Below are positions 1 to 12,407 of a stretch of 64,000 nt of DNA, one piece after another. Under the pieces are notes generated by a model, which saw only the letters and a program-made list of their open reading frames with translations, was not told the DNA's origin and searched no databases. Made by a program: the position numbers and the translations under genes. The DNA is from Chimonanthus salicifolius. Taxonomy: Eukaryota; Streptophyta; Magnoliopsida; Laurales; Calycanthaceae. Each line of letters opens with the position of its first letter. Within the stretch, counting starts at the first letter, position 1. Where the stretch lies: positions 53,444,905 through 53,508,904 of the forward strand of contig CM023540.1 of NCBI GenBank assembly GCA_013350335.1, given 5' to 3'.

Positions 1-1451
1 TGTATTATATATAACATTTGTTATATAATATGATTGGAAGTTTAATTTCCAATATTTTTTTATTTTTAATTGACTATTGTTGTATTTTATTAATATTGAT
101 GTAATAAGGGTATAGACCTATCAATTTATATTTATTTTGAAGTATTTAATCAAGTGTGCTTAACAAAGCTAAACTTGGGCCTAAATGTGCGATTTGCAGT
201 TTAAACTCTAGGACCTTTTGACACTTTGATTACTGTTTGATCTTTGACTACAATTATATCAATACGTGAGTAATGTTTGAGAATGATAAAATATTGACTA
301 TTGTAGAGTCTACTTTTGCTAATACCAATATATGAGAATAAGTTAGATGTTTAATAACCACATAAATAAGAATTAAGTGTAGTTTGATCCTTTCTTAATC
401 ATACTAGCTTTTAGATTTTAGTTTATGAAAATTTAAGTTTTGTACATCATTAATATTTATAGTCCATTTGAATAGCATGTAATAGCATTTCAAAGGCCTA
501 ATTGCAATCAATCTTCAAACGTGAAGGATGAAATTATAATAATTGAAAATATAAAACCTTTTTTTACAATTAGCCCACTATATAATATAGAGCATAAATG
601 TAATTTACCTAAAAATTAGTAAAAAATTAAAAAATATACCCTTATCTAATTTGAGATCACTAAAAATTTCCCTTCATACCATTTCTATCATCTTTTTTTC
701 TCAATGTCTAACAGCATGTCAGAAATGCTTAGTAATTGAAGAAAATCTACTGTGAGAGGAAAAGGAAGAGAGGAGAATTTACACTGAAGAGAGGAATATA
801 TAGAGAGTGGAGCTCTTTCAAAGTATGTCTTCTTCATTGGAGGAAGAAAAAACCCGTGCTTCTCTTTTTGAAGTTTGAGAGGTGGGCACGCTCTCTTTTT
901 CTCTTTGTAAAGTTACTTGAAATGGATTTGTCTGTAATTTAATCTCTCTAATTTTATAATATTTCTTCTCTGTCCTTACTCTTTTAGTTCTTTCATAGAT
1001 TAGCAACTGAGAAATTATTTTTTACTGCCAATACAATTTGAACCGTAAAAATGTAAAATTGATGTATCGTTTTTAGATATAAAATAGAAAAATAGACTAA
1101 GATACTGAACATTTAAAATGGGTTTTCTCCTCTTTCATAGTTCATTTCATACGAGTTTTTGTTTCTAAATCATGTGAATTTCATTTTACTTTGTGTCTCG
1201 TCCATTTGTCTTGTAAGGTAGTTCTTACAAGGCAATAACAGGTCACACCAAACTCCTTGCTTTTCTGTTACTTGAATTCATTTCTATTTTCCTGCTTTCT
1301 ACTTCATCACGTCTTCTCCCAACCTGTAATGAAACCAGTCTTCTACATTTCAGTCCGCTTTATTATTTTATCCACGTAAGATATAATGGATTTCTCTCCT
1401 TTAACTCTGTCTCATTTCGGTCACAGATCGTTATTTCCGACAGCTGGTGAC
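1..1451. other. AT-rich upstream flank of the IQD gene
   Basis: This stretch is AT-rich, has no convincing coding region on either strand and shows no LTR termini or retroelement motifs. Pyrimidine-rich tracts near 690-705 and 1285-1320 would suit a plant promoter or 5' untranslated region of the gene starting at 1452. An in-frame ATG at 1386 would add 22 residues but does not resemble an IQD amino terminus. I see no sequence that fixes the transcription start. Confidence 0.5.
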
Positions 1452-3632
1452 ATGGGATCGGCGACAAGGTGGCTGAGAAGCTTGTTTGGAGGTAAGAAGG
1501 AGAAGGAAAAGAGACAGAATGCAAATTACGATGTCCCAAAGGAACCCAAGAGGTGGAGCTTTCGAACGTTGAATCGGAATTCTGGTGGCTGTAAGGTTCC
1601 AGCTAATATTGAAGGCAATGTCCAAGCGGCCGATGCAGAGTGGCTGCGAGCTTTCTGTGATGAGAGTGAGGAGCAGAGAAAGCATGCAACTATGGTGGCT
1701 GCCGCAACCGCTGCTGCTGCTGATGCAGCTGTCGCTGCAGCACAGGCAACTGTGGCAGTCGTGAGGCTTACAAGCCAAGGGAGGAGGGCTATGTTTCTTG
1801 GCAACAACCGAGAACGATCGGCTGCTGTGAAGATCCAGACGTTTTTTCGAGGATATTTAGTATGTGATTTCAATTCCTCTTTGCACAATTTTTGTCTCTT
1901 TGATGGTTCACTTGTAAAAGCTACAGTTCTCAATGAATTTGTTCAAGCACTTTTTGTAATGTTAGACATTTTTTCTTTTGAATTTGGGTGTTCTTAGTTT
2001 CATTTTTTATTGGTTCTCTTTTTTGTTTCGATAAGTTCCTTTACTTTGGTTTTATAATTTCCTGTATTAATCTGTTTTCTTTCCGGTCTGCTTCTTCTTC
2101 TTAGTGACCTGTTTTTGGAGTCGGGTTAATTTGTCTGTTTCTTTTCGTCATCTTTATGATCACTGTCGAATCTTTTGCAGGTGTGTTTGTAGAAATTGCA
2201 TGTCCAAGTTTGTAGACTCAAAATATTTAGTAGTTCTGATTTTTTATAGGATTAATCTGCTTCTTCTTTCAATGCACATTGTCAATAACCTTCATTTCAT
2301 TTTCTCATACAGCATTTTCTTTCACTTGTGGTGGACATGGCACCTCAAGATTTTGGTAGTGTTGTGTTTTAATTGGATATGGATTTCTTTCATTCATCAT
2401 TATACTTGTTAAGTTCATTGAATTTTTTTTTCTCCAATTTTAAAAAATTCAGCTTTTGACCTATGCAGGTGAAGAAAACTCTTCGAGCACTCAGAGGACT
2501 TGTGAAGTTGCAGGCACATGTTCGAGGTTTTCTGGTGCGAAAGCGAGCTGCTGCAACTCTCCAAAGAATGCAAGCTCTTATACGAGCTCAGGCCACTGTC
2601 CGAATGCTGAAAGCTCAAAGTATTCTCAACAAGAAGCAGCAATGTCAGCATGAAATCAGGTCCCATAGATCCACTGTAAGATTTTATAAAAAATCTTCCT
2701 TGTACTGTTTCAGCTCGTTTGGATGTCGCAAATATCCCGAGGTTGGATTAACTTCCAAGTTCCATCCATATAAACCTTTTGAATGCTTTTGCATCAAAAT
2801 TAAGGTGGAAAAGGGAGTAGATCTTATCTTATGTTTGCTTAATGCTTTATTGTAATCTTTCACTCAATTGAAATCGTTAGAAGTAAACTGCAAGAACTGG
2901 ATTTGATTTAGTTTTCATCTGAAAGGCCACTTCAGTTATCACAGGCTGAAGATTTCTCACAAGTCACAATTCTGATCTAATTTAGGAACGGATTGATAAA
3001 ACAAGAAACGACTATAAGCCATCAATCCATAGCAAGAGTGTATCAACATGCATTGATAACACCGTGGACGAGTTGGATGAGAGTGCAAAGATAGTTGAAA
3101 TTGACAGCTGCAGATTTAGATCATGCCGAAACCAATTCCTCCACATCGGATTCTGATGAAGAACCACATTCTCAAATACTCTCCTCCACACTCAAGTGGC
3201 AGTTACCTGCTCGTCTCTCTGGAATATCCCTGAATTTGATAGGGCACTCACAGGCAATGAATGCTGATCTTCCGCTGCTCAAAGCACCCCTCGGCTCCCG
3301 AATTCTCACGAGTCAAATGCTGGAGCTTGTGCAGAAAGTATTCTCTGGCAACACTCAAAATACCCCAATTACAAGGCCAACACAGAGTTATTTAGGGCAA
3401 GGTGAGGTCTCATAGTGCCCCAAAACAGCTGCCTGAGCAGGGACAGAGGAAGAAACCATTGTGGAGAGACATGATGGAGTCAAGGGCCAGTTCGAGTGGC
3501 GTTCAGATGCAGCGGTCATGCTCTCATGTTCAAGAAGCTTTTAGTTTCAAGAATGCTATTATTAGTAGGATTGATAAATCTGCTGATTTTGTTAGAGATG
3601 CTGAAAGAGACTGCTCGCAAAGAAGACGATGA
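1452..3632 (+). pseudogene. IQD-family (IQ67-domain) calmodulin-binding protein gene, broken in exon 3
   Basis: IQD proteins are plant calmodulin-binding scaffolds, usually linked to microtubules, membranes or the nucleus. Three exons are visible: 1452-1859, 2469-2675 and 2986-3632, with GT-AG introns of 609 and 310 bp. The start at 1452 gives the family-typical MGSATRWLRSLFGG. The first intron is phase 0 and splits the first IQ motif, the conserved position in this family. IQ motifs are [25 protein letters not shown] and [12 protein letters not shown]. Exon 3 carries KIVEID and, at the carboxyl end, RSHSAPKQ, MQRSCSHVQEAFSFKNA and a terminal QRRR. Lesions: a frameshift near 3120-3135, a shift back near 3221-3226, TGA at 3265-3267 where CGA or AGA is expected, and a one-base loss at about 3403. 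The first two exons are clean. Assembly error is the alternative to true decay. I do not assign a specific family member. Confidence 0.88.
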
Positions 3633-3999
3633 GATGAAAAGAGTTGTGGATGTTTGCATTAGTTGCTTCCATTCCTCACTTATTTTAATTTGATCCTTTT
3701 GCAAAAAAGGGAAAGCACAAAAATGTGTGATTTCTCAAACAGGATTTCATTTGAATTTGTAATCAGAGAATGGTTATGTTTATTATGATGTTAATGCCGA
3801 ATAGAAGTAAAAACTTAAGCAGCTGTTTTGCCAAGCTCTGCTTTCTTGTTCACTCTGATTATGTGATTTAAATATTGATACTATTTGAAATAGCAGCTGT
3901 TGAAATACTAAAAATTTTGTTTGATATGTTCGATATATTACTCATATCAGCTGATCTGTTTAATATAGGTCTTTTAAATTTTTGTTTTCTTGTTGGTTG
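3633..3999. other. 3' flank of the IQD gene
   Basis: AT-rich sequence after the IQD stop codon, probably 3' untranslated and intergenic DNA. No gene is seen. Similarity to the element 1 LTR begins around 3990-4020, so the gene and the retroelement mass lie only about 0.4 kb apart. Confidence 0.4.
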
Positions 4000-4228
4000 G
4001 GCCTCTGCAATCTCTGCATTGGGGTCTCCAATATCTATCCTAGATGTCTTGCCTTTGCCTCTCTTTGAAACTCAATCTATGGAGATTGGTTGATTTGAAT
4101 GATTCACCAAAATGTGTATAAGAGAGATGATGATCCTTCCTTAGCCTATTGATTTCACTGATGAGTGTGGTAGATAAGGCAAATAAATGTTCACCCCAAG
4201 GATCTCTAAACAGTTACAAATAGCGTTG

Positions 4229-4236
4229 TATTTATA
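4229..4236 (-). promoter_or_regulatory. LTR TATA box of element 1 3' LTR
   Basis: TATAAATA on the minus strand, positioned between the motif-rich U3 and the downstream LTR part. The same context recurs as CTATAAATT at 14835-14843 in the 5' LTR. Confidence 0.55.
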
Positions 4237-4259
4237 GAGGAGGCAAACTAGTTTCCGTA

Positions 4260-4810
4260 ATTGTTCTTCACCGACAAGTCGACCACACTAATGGGTCGAT
4301 AAACTTAAATGTGATCGTTCAACAACTCGACCGTTGTGCATTAAATGCATCGCAATGGTACAGTAACTGATACAACTGATGGGTCTATGTCACTAATGGG
4401 TCGACAAACATGTACTCGATGTGTCAATGAGTTCGACAGTCTTGATCTGGGGTAGTACCATCCAGACAGAGTTTCAAGTCAAGAAACTTGTCAAGCCGAG
4501 ATCGACATGTCAGTCTGTCGATGGGTCGGTCATAGTACTCTTGACGGGTCTATAACATCGATGGGTCGGTTCTGAGAGTACCCCTGAGTTCTATGTTCTA
4601 GAACTCACAAATTCCAGATCGACGAGTCGATGACCTCGATAGGTCGGTCCCATATAACCGAGGGGTCGGTGACATCGAGAAACTCGATCTGAGAGAAACC
4701 TCAATTGACAATCCTTTTGTTCAAGAACCTTGTCAGTCCAGTCGACCGGTCTATGCCCTCGACGGGTCTATCTTGTCTTGCCGAGGGGTCGGTGGGATTG
4801 ACGGGTCGAC
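4260..4810 (-). repeat. U3 array of the CGATGGGTCG-type word
   Basis: Around twenty imperfect copies of a 9-11 bp word (CGATGGGTCG, CGACGGGTC, CGAGGGGTCGG) are dispersed through about 550 bp. The same array recurs at 14880-15380, 8705-9140, 10850-11370 (inverted) and 41110-41640 (inverted). The word is near-palindromic (CGA...TCG). It may be a protein-binding array or a by-product of replication slippage. Confidence 0.7.
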
Positions 4811-5123
4811 CTGGCAGTTTCCCAGATTTTTAATGTTTTATCCCCTCTGGTTCTGTAACTGTCTAGGATCCTCCAAGGCTTGTTAATGTTATTAGCACCA
4901 TGTTCAACTAAGCCTAGGCAAGGTCCACCTATGGGTGTGGATTCTACCTAAGGTCATCTATGGCCATTTTACCTGTGTGATTACCATACACTGATGATCT
5001 TCGAATCTTGGAATTGATCTTCATTCTTCGGATCAATATTGAGTCTTCAAATCTTCTAGTAAGTGTTTTTCCCAAAGTCATGGAATTGACAAAACAGGGA
5101 CTCGGCATGATGGGGTACTAACA

Positions 5124-5134
5124 ATCTCCCCCTT
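5124..5134 (-). promoter_or_regulatory. Polypurine tract of element 1
   Basis: On the minus strand AAGGGGGAGAT ends directly against the LTR start TGTTAG. This is the expected plus-strand primer position. Equivalent tracts lie at 20515-20524 and 43473-43483. Confidence 0.85.
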
Positions 5135-7363
5135 TGTCAATTTTATGATAAAACCTAGAAGTTATTTGAACATACAACTCAAAAATAAAAAAAATCCCAC
5201 CCCTTATTAAAAAACATTTGAATAATCAAATTATACATCAATTTACAAATTATATTCAAATGAAATACAAGACCCTGACCATTGCATATTCTTTTTCAGC
5301 TTGCTTCAATTTCAGAATTCACATGTAGACACACATTAAGCAAGATATGGAAACATAGAGCACATTAGTATGATAGTCCAAAAATCAAATGAACTCCCCC
5401 ATACTACATGCATTTAACAATTTTATGATCACCCCATTTGATCACAAATTTACCCCACAATATTCAATCTCCCCCACAATTAAATATGTCTCTTTATATA
5501 TGTTTCCCATTCATTTTCTCTAGAATTCTTTTTCTCCTCCAAGAAACAAGCTACCATATCCTAGCTTCACAAAATTCTCCCCCATTTTGTCATGACTATT
5601 GACAAAGGCACTAGAGCACACGTATTGTGCTCCCCTAAACCACAAAGACATATAAAACATTATGAGCCAAAACATATCTCCCTAACATGCCAATATAACA
5701 CCAGCTTATATTTACATGTATGAGAGTTTATAAAAAAATTCAAACAAAGCACTGACATGAGTTAAGTAGTCATCATAGACGGCACACATGACATAACAGC
5801 ATAGCAAAAACAAACCATAGTATTATATATCCAAAATATTATCCATCACATATGCTTTTTGGCACCAAGGGTGCTTAATTACAATACCAAAATTAGTGTT
5901 TTTCAAAATATAAAACATATGAAAAACAAAGCTAATCAGTGCTAGTCGGAGGAGGAGATGGGGTAGGAGATCGAGGTCGGGGGACCGCTGAGAGAATGCT
6001 CTGAACAATTGATTTTGTGTCATTCACGGATTCTACAAGCTCAACCAGAGTGAGGAAACCCATTCTTCAATAAGACAGACAAACCTCGTCAGGGGTTGGG
6101 GGATAGGTCTCTCAACTTTATCACCCTCTTGTTCTCTCTCTACATCATCATCGTATAAGTGTTCTTCTTCCTCATTGTTGTCACCTTGAATGCTGATATT
6201 TTCTTCGTTAGCAACTCTGAAACCGTTGTTTTTCTCAACATTCTCTCTTCATTCTTCATGTCCTTTCTCAACTATGATTATTTATTTTTCTACTATAGGT
6301 TCTTTTACAACTTTGGGCTGTGATTGTAGATGAGGACATGAACTGGATTCAGGCCTAGTGACAGAGAGTTTCCCCTGGGTGGATCGACAATGCTAAGATC
6401 AGCTCCACTATGTTCAAAGGTTTTCTGCTTCTCATAGGAGGTCTGGGTCTTTTTGGAGGAGGAGAACTAGCAAGTGCGATAATCCTTGGGTAATCATACA
6501 CTAGGCATAGTTTCTTAGAAACATCCAAGAGAAACTCGACTGAAATCGAAGGAGAGATGATTAGATGCTTACCCGACCGTGGAAACTCCCGAAAACAGTG
6601 ATACCTTGACTTCCTAAAGCGAGAAGAGCAAAAACCCCAAGTTTTTTCGATGAGAAATCGGCTCAAGAGGTCAGACCGATAGGTCTAGGGCATAGGAGGG
6701 AGAAATGAAAATCGCCTGAGTCGCGAGTGAGACGAAGGAGTGAAAACAATCTGATTTCGAAATCGTAGAAAGGGACTTATAACTTAATGTTTCTGCCACA
6801 ACCGACTGGTATGTGTACCGACACTTCGAGTGATCGACCTATCTATCCTGCTACATTTTCCCTTTTTAGATAGCTATTTGATTTTCAATTAGTCTGCATA
6901 GTGTCGACACATCGATCTTGTCGAATGGTCTGTACATTGATACATCGATGTTCACAACGGGTCGAGACAACTTAACTAGTCAATTTTTTTGAAGAGGGTT
7001 TCTAATAAAACCTTTAAAACATCCACCAACATGTCGAATCTTTTGCCAGGTCTGTCCACTTATAAGTCGGTCTTGTTGATGGATCGACATGACAGAACAG
7101 ATTTTTCTTAAAGTGTGCATTTTCAATTTTGGTGAATTCCCTTCCTAAGGTTTGACAATGCATGGTCCATACAAATCAAATACAGCATGGTGGAATAGAA
7201 TACATTTCAATTCATCAAATTAAATCTAAACTTCCATGTTCAAGAAACACATTTTGATCAAAACATTCAAGAACATGCAAGCAACCAACACCAAGCACAC
7301 AAACATCCATGCTCAATATTCCAAAACAAAGGTGATACACACATTAGGCAGTGATATTCCATG
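5135..7363 (-). other. Element 1 non-coding interior, 3' part
   Basis: This 2.2 kb lies between the polypurine tract and the solo LTR at 7369. No pol domain is recognisable on either strand. Minus-strand readings of 103 residues (6355-6666) and 66 residues (5823-6023) include a proline/lysine-rich run but match no family I know; they may be remnants of a second reading frame. CGACxxGTCG-like words reappear at 6800-7090. Confidence 0.5.
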
Positions 7364-7368
7364 GAATG

Positions 7369-9483
7369 TGAAAGTACCCTTTGGTGCTAGAACAAAAACC
7401 GAGATTGTCCGAGGAGGAGGGGGGGGGGGGGGGGCGAATAGGACAATCCCCAATTTTTATGGTCTTCACAAATTTCTTGATTAATTAATAAATTTGCAGC
7501 GGATTAATAATGTTAATCAAGAGAGATGGGTTGTGTGATCAAAAGTGTGCACAATTATAATAACAATCACAAAAGTAAAGATCAACACCCACAAGACCAA
7601 TTTATAGTGGTTCGGTTAAACAACCTACATCCACTCTAAGGACTCACCCAACCTTGGGTTATCCTAAATTCACTATGTGGGGACTTACACCCTCACAAAT
7701 AGAGTAGGACTTCCACCGTACTCAATTGGTTGGGAATTCTACTAACCACATGTGCCAGAGACAACGCTCTAGATTTTTTTGTAGTGGTTCCAGAGCCAAG
7801 CTTCCTTAATCCACTTGTCCTTGATTTTAAAAGGTTCGACCAACCCAAGATCTACTTCATTATCCCTCTATTTTTTAGAGTGGTTCTAGCTTCCTTGCCT
7901 TAGTCCACTTCACAAGATGATTTATAAAATAAAATCATTAAGAAACAGTTACCTTTGTATAAGCTCACTTGTAGATGTATACTTCTTGAGGATTCTCTCC
8001 CAATGTGATGTTGAGGATGTTGAAGATGTGCCTTGTGTATGCTCAATCACAATCTATGGGAGGTCTCTAGGATTTAGATGTGCCAATTGATTCCTAGATC
8101 TATATTTTTTTCTCTCTCTCTCTTAATCACATTCAAGAAGATTGGATATTTGATTCACCAAGTGTAGTTCATGGAGAGGAGGTGGGGAGATGCTTGGGAG
8201 TGTATGAGACCTCTAGGAATGCCTTAGAGTATTTTTAGATTCAATGCTCCAACACAACTCAAAGGAGTTTGGAGTATATATATAGGCATACAAACGAATC
8301 TCGGGTAAAACACGAGCGATGGGTTGTGCATATGACCGTTGAGCTCTAACGGGCAGAAAACGGTAAAAAAAAGGTCACCTGCAATTTTTCGATCTCACGA
8401 CTTGTCGTGCTCACGATCGGTCGTGCTGACTGTTTTCAGTAAAAATACTCTCAACTATAATGGCCATATCTTGGGCTTTCGAACTCCATTTTGAGTGTTC
8501 TTGGCTCTATGAAAAGCTCTTTCAATGCTCTATACAACCATGGTGATCTTGACAATATATTTATACATTTGATTGGTTTAAAGAGTCTCCCAATTTATGA
8601 CATTTTGATACTCAACATTTTTCCTAATATTTGTTCATGGATGCTCCAAGTCTTTGGTCCATTTCCCCTAGGCATGCTTATGATTTACCAATGAGTGTTC
8701 TAAGCCTAGGGCGGGTCTCTGTCATCGATGGGTCGACAGCCATGGTACTGAGGGGTTGATCCATAAGAGAGTCTCGATTTGGGACAACACTTTGTAAACA
8801 AAGTTTTAAGTCTCGAAACTTGTCCCGTCCAGAACGACCTGTCGTCACCACCGAGGGGTCGGTCCTGGTACTCTCGACCAGTTTGTCTACGGACGGGTCT
8901 ATGTTTCAAAGAGCACCCCTTTGAGTCTAAGACCCAGAACTCACCTTGTTCAGATCGAGGAGTCGTTGTCCACGATGGGTCGATAAGCTCATCACCGAAG
9001 GGTCAGTGCGTATGAGACTCTCGATCAGAGGCATACCCAGAATGACAGTTCTATGATCCAGAACATCTGTCAATCTGGCCTACCATTCTATGACCAGGAT
9101 GGGTCGATCCTGTCTCCACTGAGAGGTCGGTGAGAACAACTGGCCATGCTGACAGTGAAACCAAATACATATTTCCAAGTTGGGATCCAATTCACTGTCA
9201 AGCAACCTCTAGGCTTGTTTATGTCCATTACCAACATATTCAACTAAGCCTAGGCAAGGTCATCTGAAGGTGTTGGGTTCCCCCTAAAGTCATCTATGGC
9301 CAAATTACCTTTGTGATTGCCATGCATAATGATGATGAATCCGCACTTGATCCTCCAATGCTTGAGTTCTTGATTCAATCTTCACCACTTGAGTCTTGAT
9401 CATTGCTTCAAACTTCCGAGACAATGCTTCAACTAAGTCATGGAATTGACAAATAGGTAACTCGACAAGCCGGGGCACTAACA
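7369..9483 (-). mobile_element. Solo LTR of an element-1-like copia family, TSD GAATG
   Basis: A complete LTR on the minus strand begins TGTTAGTGCCCC at the right edge and ends ACTTTCA at the left. Identical GAATG flanks it at 7364-7368 and 9484-9488, a perfect 5-bp target-site duplication. There is no internal sequence, so this is a solo LTR left by LTR-LTR recombination. It contains a GT-GG-TTCGG phrase near 7608, a TATA run at 8275-8284, the GGGTCG word array at 8705-9140 and a G16 tract at 7419-7434. Confidence 0.92.
8275..8284 (-). promoter_or_regulatory. TATA box in the solo LTR
   Basis: TATATATATA lies just downstream (minus sense) of the word array, in the same relative place as the TATA boxes of the other copia LTRs here. 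Confidence 0.5.
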
Positions 9484-10521
9484 GAATGTTGGCTTTCCAA
9501 GTAAGACATGTACTATAGACAGGAAAAGTACATTCTAAGCTTGTAGTTGGCCAATTTTTGTTTTCATGTCATAGCACTTGGGCTATGTGAACTCACATGG
9601 TCTCTTGTGATGTTCATTTGTAATGGTCTAAGATATGGAAGTGAATCTTAGACCAATGCAAAACATGACTGGTGATCTACTTCTTCGGTGCCCAAATGGT
9701 TGAGTTTGGTGTTGCATACACACCTCTACGAATGTACTTTTGTTGACCCGACCTTGAATTGTTGAACTCCTTCAAGATATGGTCCAATTGTCTTAACAAG
9801 GAGTCTTTCCTTTGCTCCATCTTCCTTGGAGGTATGTGTCTTTTAGGCTTACATTTTGATGAATTGCGTTTTTTAGCTTGAACTTGTGGTGGTTTGTGCA
9901 AGGCTTGAGCATTCAAATGTCTCTTCCTAAGGTTTCATCCTCTCTTGAAATGACCAACCTTATGACAAATAGAGACATTTACCCTTTGGAGGGTGAGAGA
10001 CACTTACCTTTACAAGCACCCCGTGGTTCATAGGTCCTTTGGTGGATGAGGCACCAAGTCCTGACATATCACCATACATTTTTCCGAAATTTAGCAGTCT
10101 TTGAAGTCTTTCTTCTCCTTGAGTAAATTTATCTTGAAATTTTTCTTTATGAGATTTTAAGTCTTTGAATCCCAAAGAAAAATTTTTAACTTCCTCTTCA
10201 AGATGTTTCTTGATGTCCCACAAGCTTTCAACATCTTTGCAATGAATTACAAGCTCTTCTTGAAGGGTTCTTTCATTTTCTTTCAACTTGTTGTTTTCTT
10301 CATTGGAGGCTTTTAAGTTTGAAGTGAGAAGAGTATTTTCATTTTTCAAGGCTTCAAGTTGGTTAGACATGTTAGACTTTTCAAGTTTAACTTTGTCTAA
10401 TTTTTAGCCAACTTCTCTCTTTCAAGGTACAAAGCATGATAGGATTCTTAAAGATTTCATCTTCACTTTCATCCTCCTCCATTTCAATTATAGGGTTTTC
10501 CGGATCACCAAAAATTGAGGT

Positions 10522-12407
10522 TGTTATTGCCTTGGCTTGGCCAAGACCCTATGTTTGTCAATTCCATGTCTCGGAAAGAAGCACTTGTCGGAAGCTTGAA
10601 GACCCAAGATGATCAAGAGTAAAGATCATGCTCCACCAGATTGAAGCTCATCGTTATGACAATCACAAAACAGGTATTTTGGCCATAGATGACTTTAGGT
10701 GATACCCGCACCTTAGAGAGTACTATCCCTAGGCTTAGAAAAACAAATGGTTAAATCGTAAAAAACCTAGTGAGGATGCTTGACAGTGAAATAGAAGCAA
10801 ACTTGGAAATATGAATCATGTTCACTGTCAGAACCACCACTCTATCTCACCGACCCCTCGGTGTAGTCAGGATCGCCCCATCGTAGTCAAAGAATGGTCG
10901 GCCCAAATGACATAGGTTCTAGAACATTGAACTGTCATTCTGGGTATGCCTCTGATCGAAAGTCTCGTATACACCGACCCCTCGGTGAAAGGCTGAAATA
11001 ACCCCTAGTGATCAACGACTCCTCGATCAAGATCTTGAGTTCTGAATCTTTGAACTCATGTGGACTCTCGAAGAAACAAACATATCGACAATCAAAGACC
11101 GATCGAGAGTACTAGGACCGACCCCTCGGTAATGGGCGATAGGTCGTTCTGGGCAAAAGGTTTCTATGTTGAAACTACTGTCTAGCATGTTTTGCACCAA
11201 AATGAGTCTCTCGTATGGACCAACCTCTCGGTACCATAAATGTCGACCAATCGGCGATAACGACATGTAAACTGGGAAAGAATTTTACCGTTGGGAGTGC
11301 ACTTAATGCACAACGGTCGGAATTGTAACGGTAACATTTCCAGTCATCGACCCCTCGGTGCGACCGACCTTCGGTATATTATCATTACTTCAACTAGTTA
11401 CCTTAGCTATATAGACCAACCTTTATGCAACCAGTTGGTATCCTTCAGACGGATCAATTTGACTCCAATCTTCACCAGTGAGCTTAAACAAGGCCAACAG
11501 AATGATCACTCTTTCTCTCGTACTTACACTAAGGGAATCGAATACAACCAATCAAATGGGTTGAGTTGTGAAAGAAAGAGGAAGGATGAAAGCTCATAAA
11601 AAACCAATCTGAGGATTGAGTTTGAAAGTGATAAGGAGAGAACCATAAACTAGGAAACCTTTAGTAGAACTAGTTTCCTTGTCACCCTGGACTGTGATTG
11701 ATAAATGACGGCTAAAAAGGGGAGTGTCGGCATACATGGGTGGGATCTCGAAGAAGCACACATCAAAAGAAAGCGCTTCAAAGGCAAGCGCTTCTTGGTT
11801 TTAATTTTATTTAAAACCTTTGTTCCGAAGTAGATTAAGGGGAGGTACCCCAAAACCACTATAAAAATTCTAGAGCGGTGTCTCCGGCACAGAGGTGGGT
11901 GAAACTCCCTGCCAGATGGATAGGTGGAATTCCTATTCGACTGTGGTGGGTGAAATTCTCAGTCGATTGAGTGAAGTGGAATTCATACTCTAATTGTGAG
12001 GGTGTAAGTCCCCACTTAATGGATTTTGGGGATAGCTCAAGGTTGAACGAGTCCTAACAATGGATGTAGGTTGGCTAACCGAACCACTTTAAATTGGTCT
12101 TTGGTGTTTGATCTATATGTGTTTGTATTTAGTATTTAAGTACTCTTCTTCGTACACATCACTTTGCATCTTGATTATCTCATTATACACATTGCACACA
12201 AGCATCGATAATCAAAGTTTATGTAAAGGGTCATAATCTTAGTGTGATCGCTTAATGAAATTATCACACTAAACAAATCTCTTGATAAATATTCCGCTGC
12301 ACTTTAAATCAAGAAATTTGTAAACACCATTAAAAATGGGATTGACCTATTCACCCCCCTCTAGGGTCAATCACGATGTTCTAGCACATTGAAAATGGGA
12401 ACTTTTA
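10522..12407 (+). mobile_element. Solo LTR inserted in element 1 gag, TSD GAGGT/GAGGC
   Basis: A plus-strand copia LTR starts TGTTATTGCC and ends GGGAACTTTTA. Flanks GAGGT (10517-10521) and GAGGC (12408-12412) form a 5-bp duplication with one change. Removing the LTR restores an alignment with element 2 gag (GGTTTCATAGCC against GGTCTCATCGCC), which supports the boundaries. U3 carries inverted words (CCGACCCCTCGGT) at 10850-11370. A TATATA lies at 11408. Confidence 0.85.
11408..11413 (+). promoter_or_regulatory. TATA box in solo LTR 10522-12407
   Basis: TATATA immediately follows the word-rich U3 part and precedes the conserved downstream LTR portion. Confidence 0.45.

Larger units (their letters stand above)
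4000..5123 (-). repeat. Element 1 3' LTR, truncated
   Basis: The right edge is the minus-strand LTR start TGTTAGTACCCC, next to the polypurine tract. The sequence matches 14612-15672 of the 5' LTR: both share the phrase around CTTTGCCTCTC, the TATA region and the GATGGGTCG-rich U3. About 570 bp corresponding to 13513-14084 of the 5' LTR is missing at the left, so the edge near 4000 is a truncation. Confidence 0.8.

Noticed and set aside
1386..1451. Upstream in-frame ATG as the IQD start
   Set aside because: The 22 extra residues do not look like an IQD amino end, while MGSATRW at 1452 fits the family.
5823..6666. Second retroelement reading frame in element 1 as a definite gene
   Set aside because: Short, interrupted, and without a recognisable domain; kept only as a possible remnant.
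10522..12407. Plus-strand LTR paired with element 2 as one long element
   Set aside because: Its own GAGGT/GAGGC flanks and the restored gag alignment show a solo insertion into element 1.
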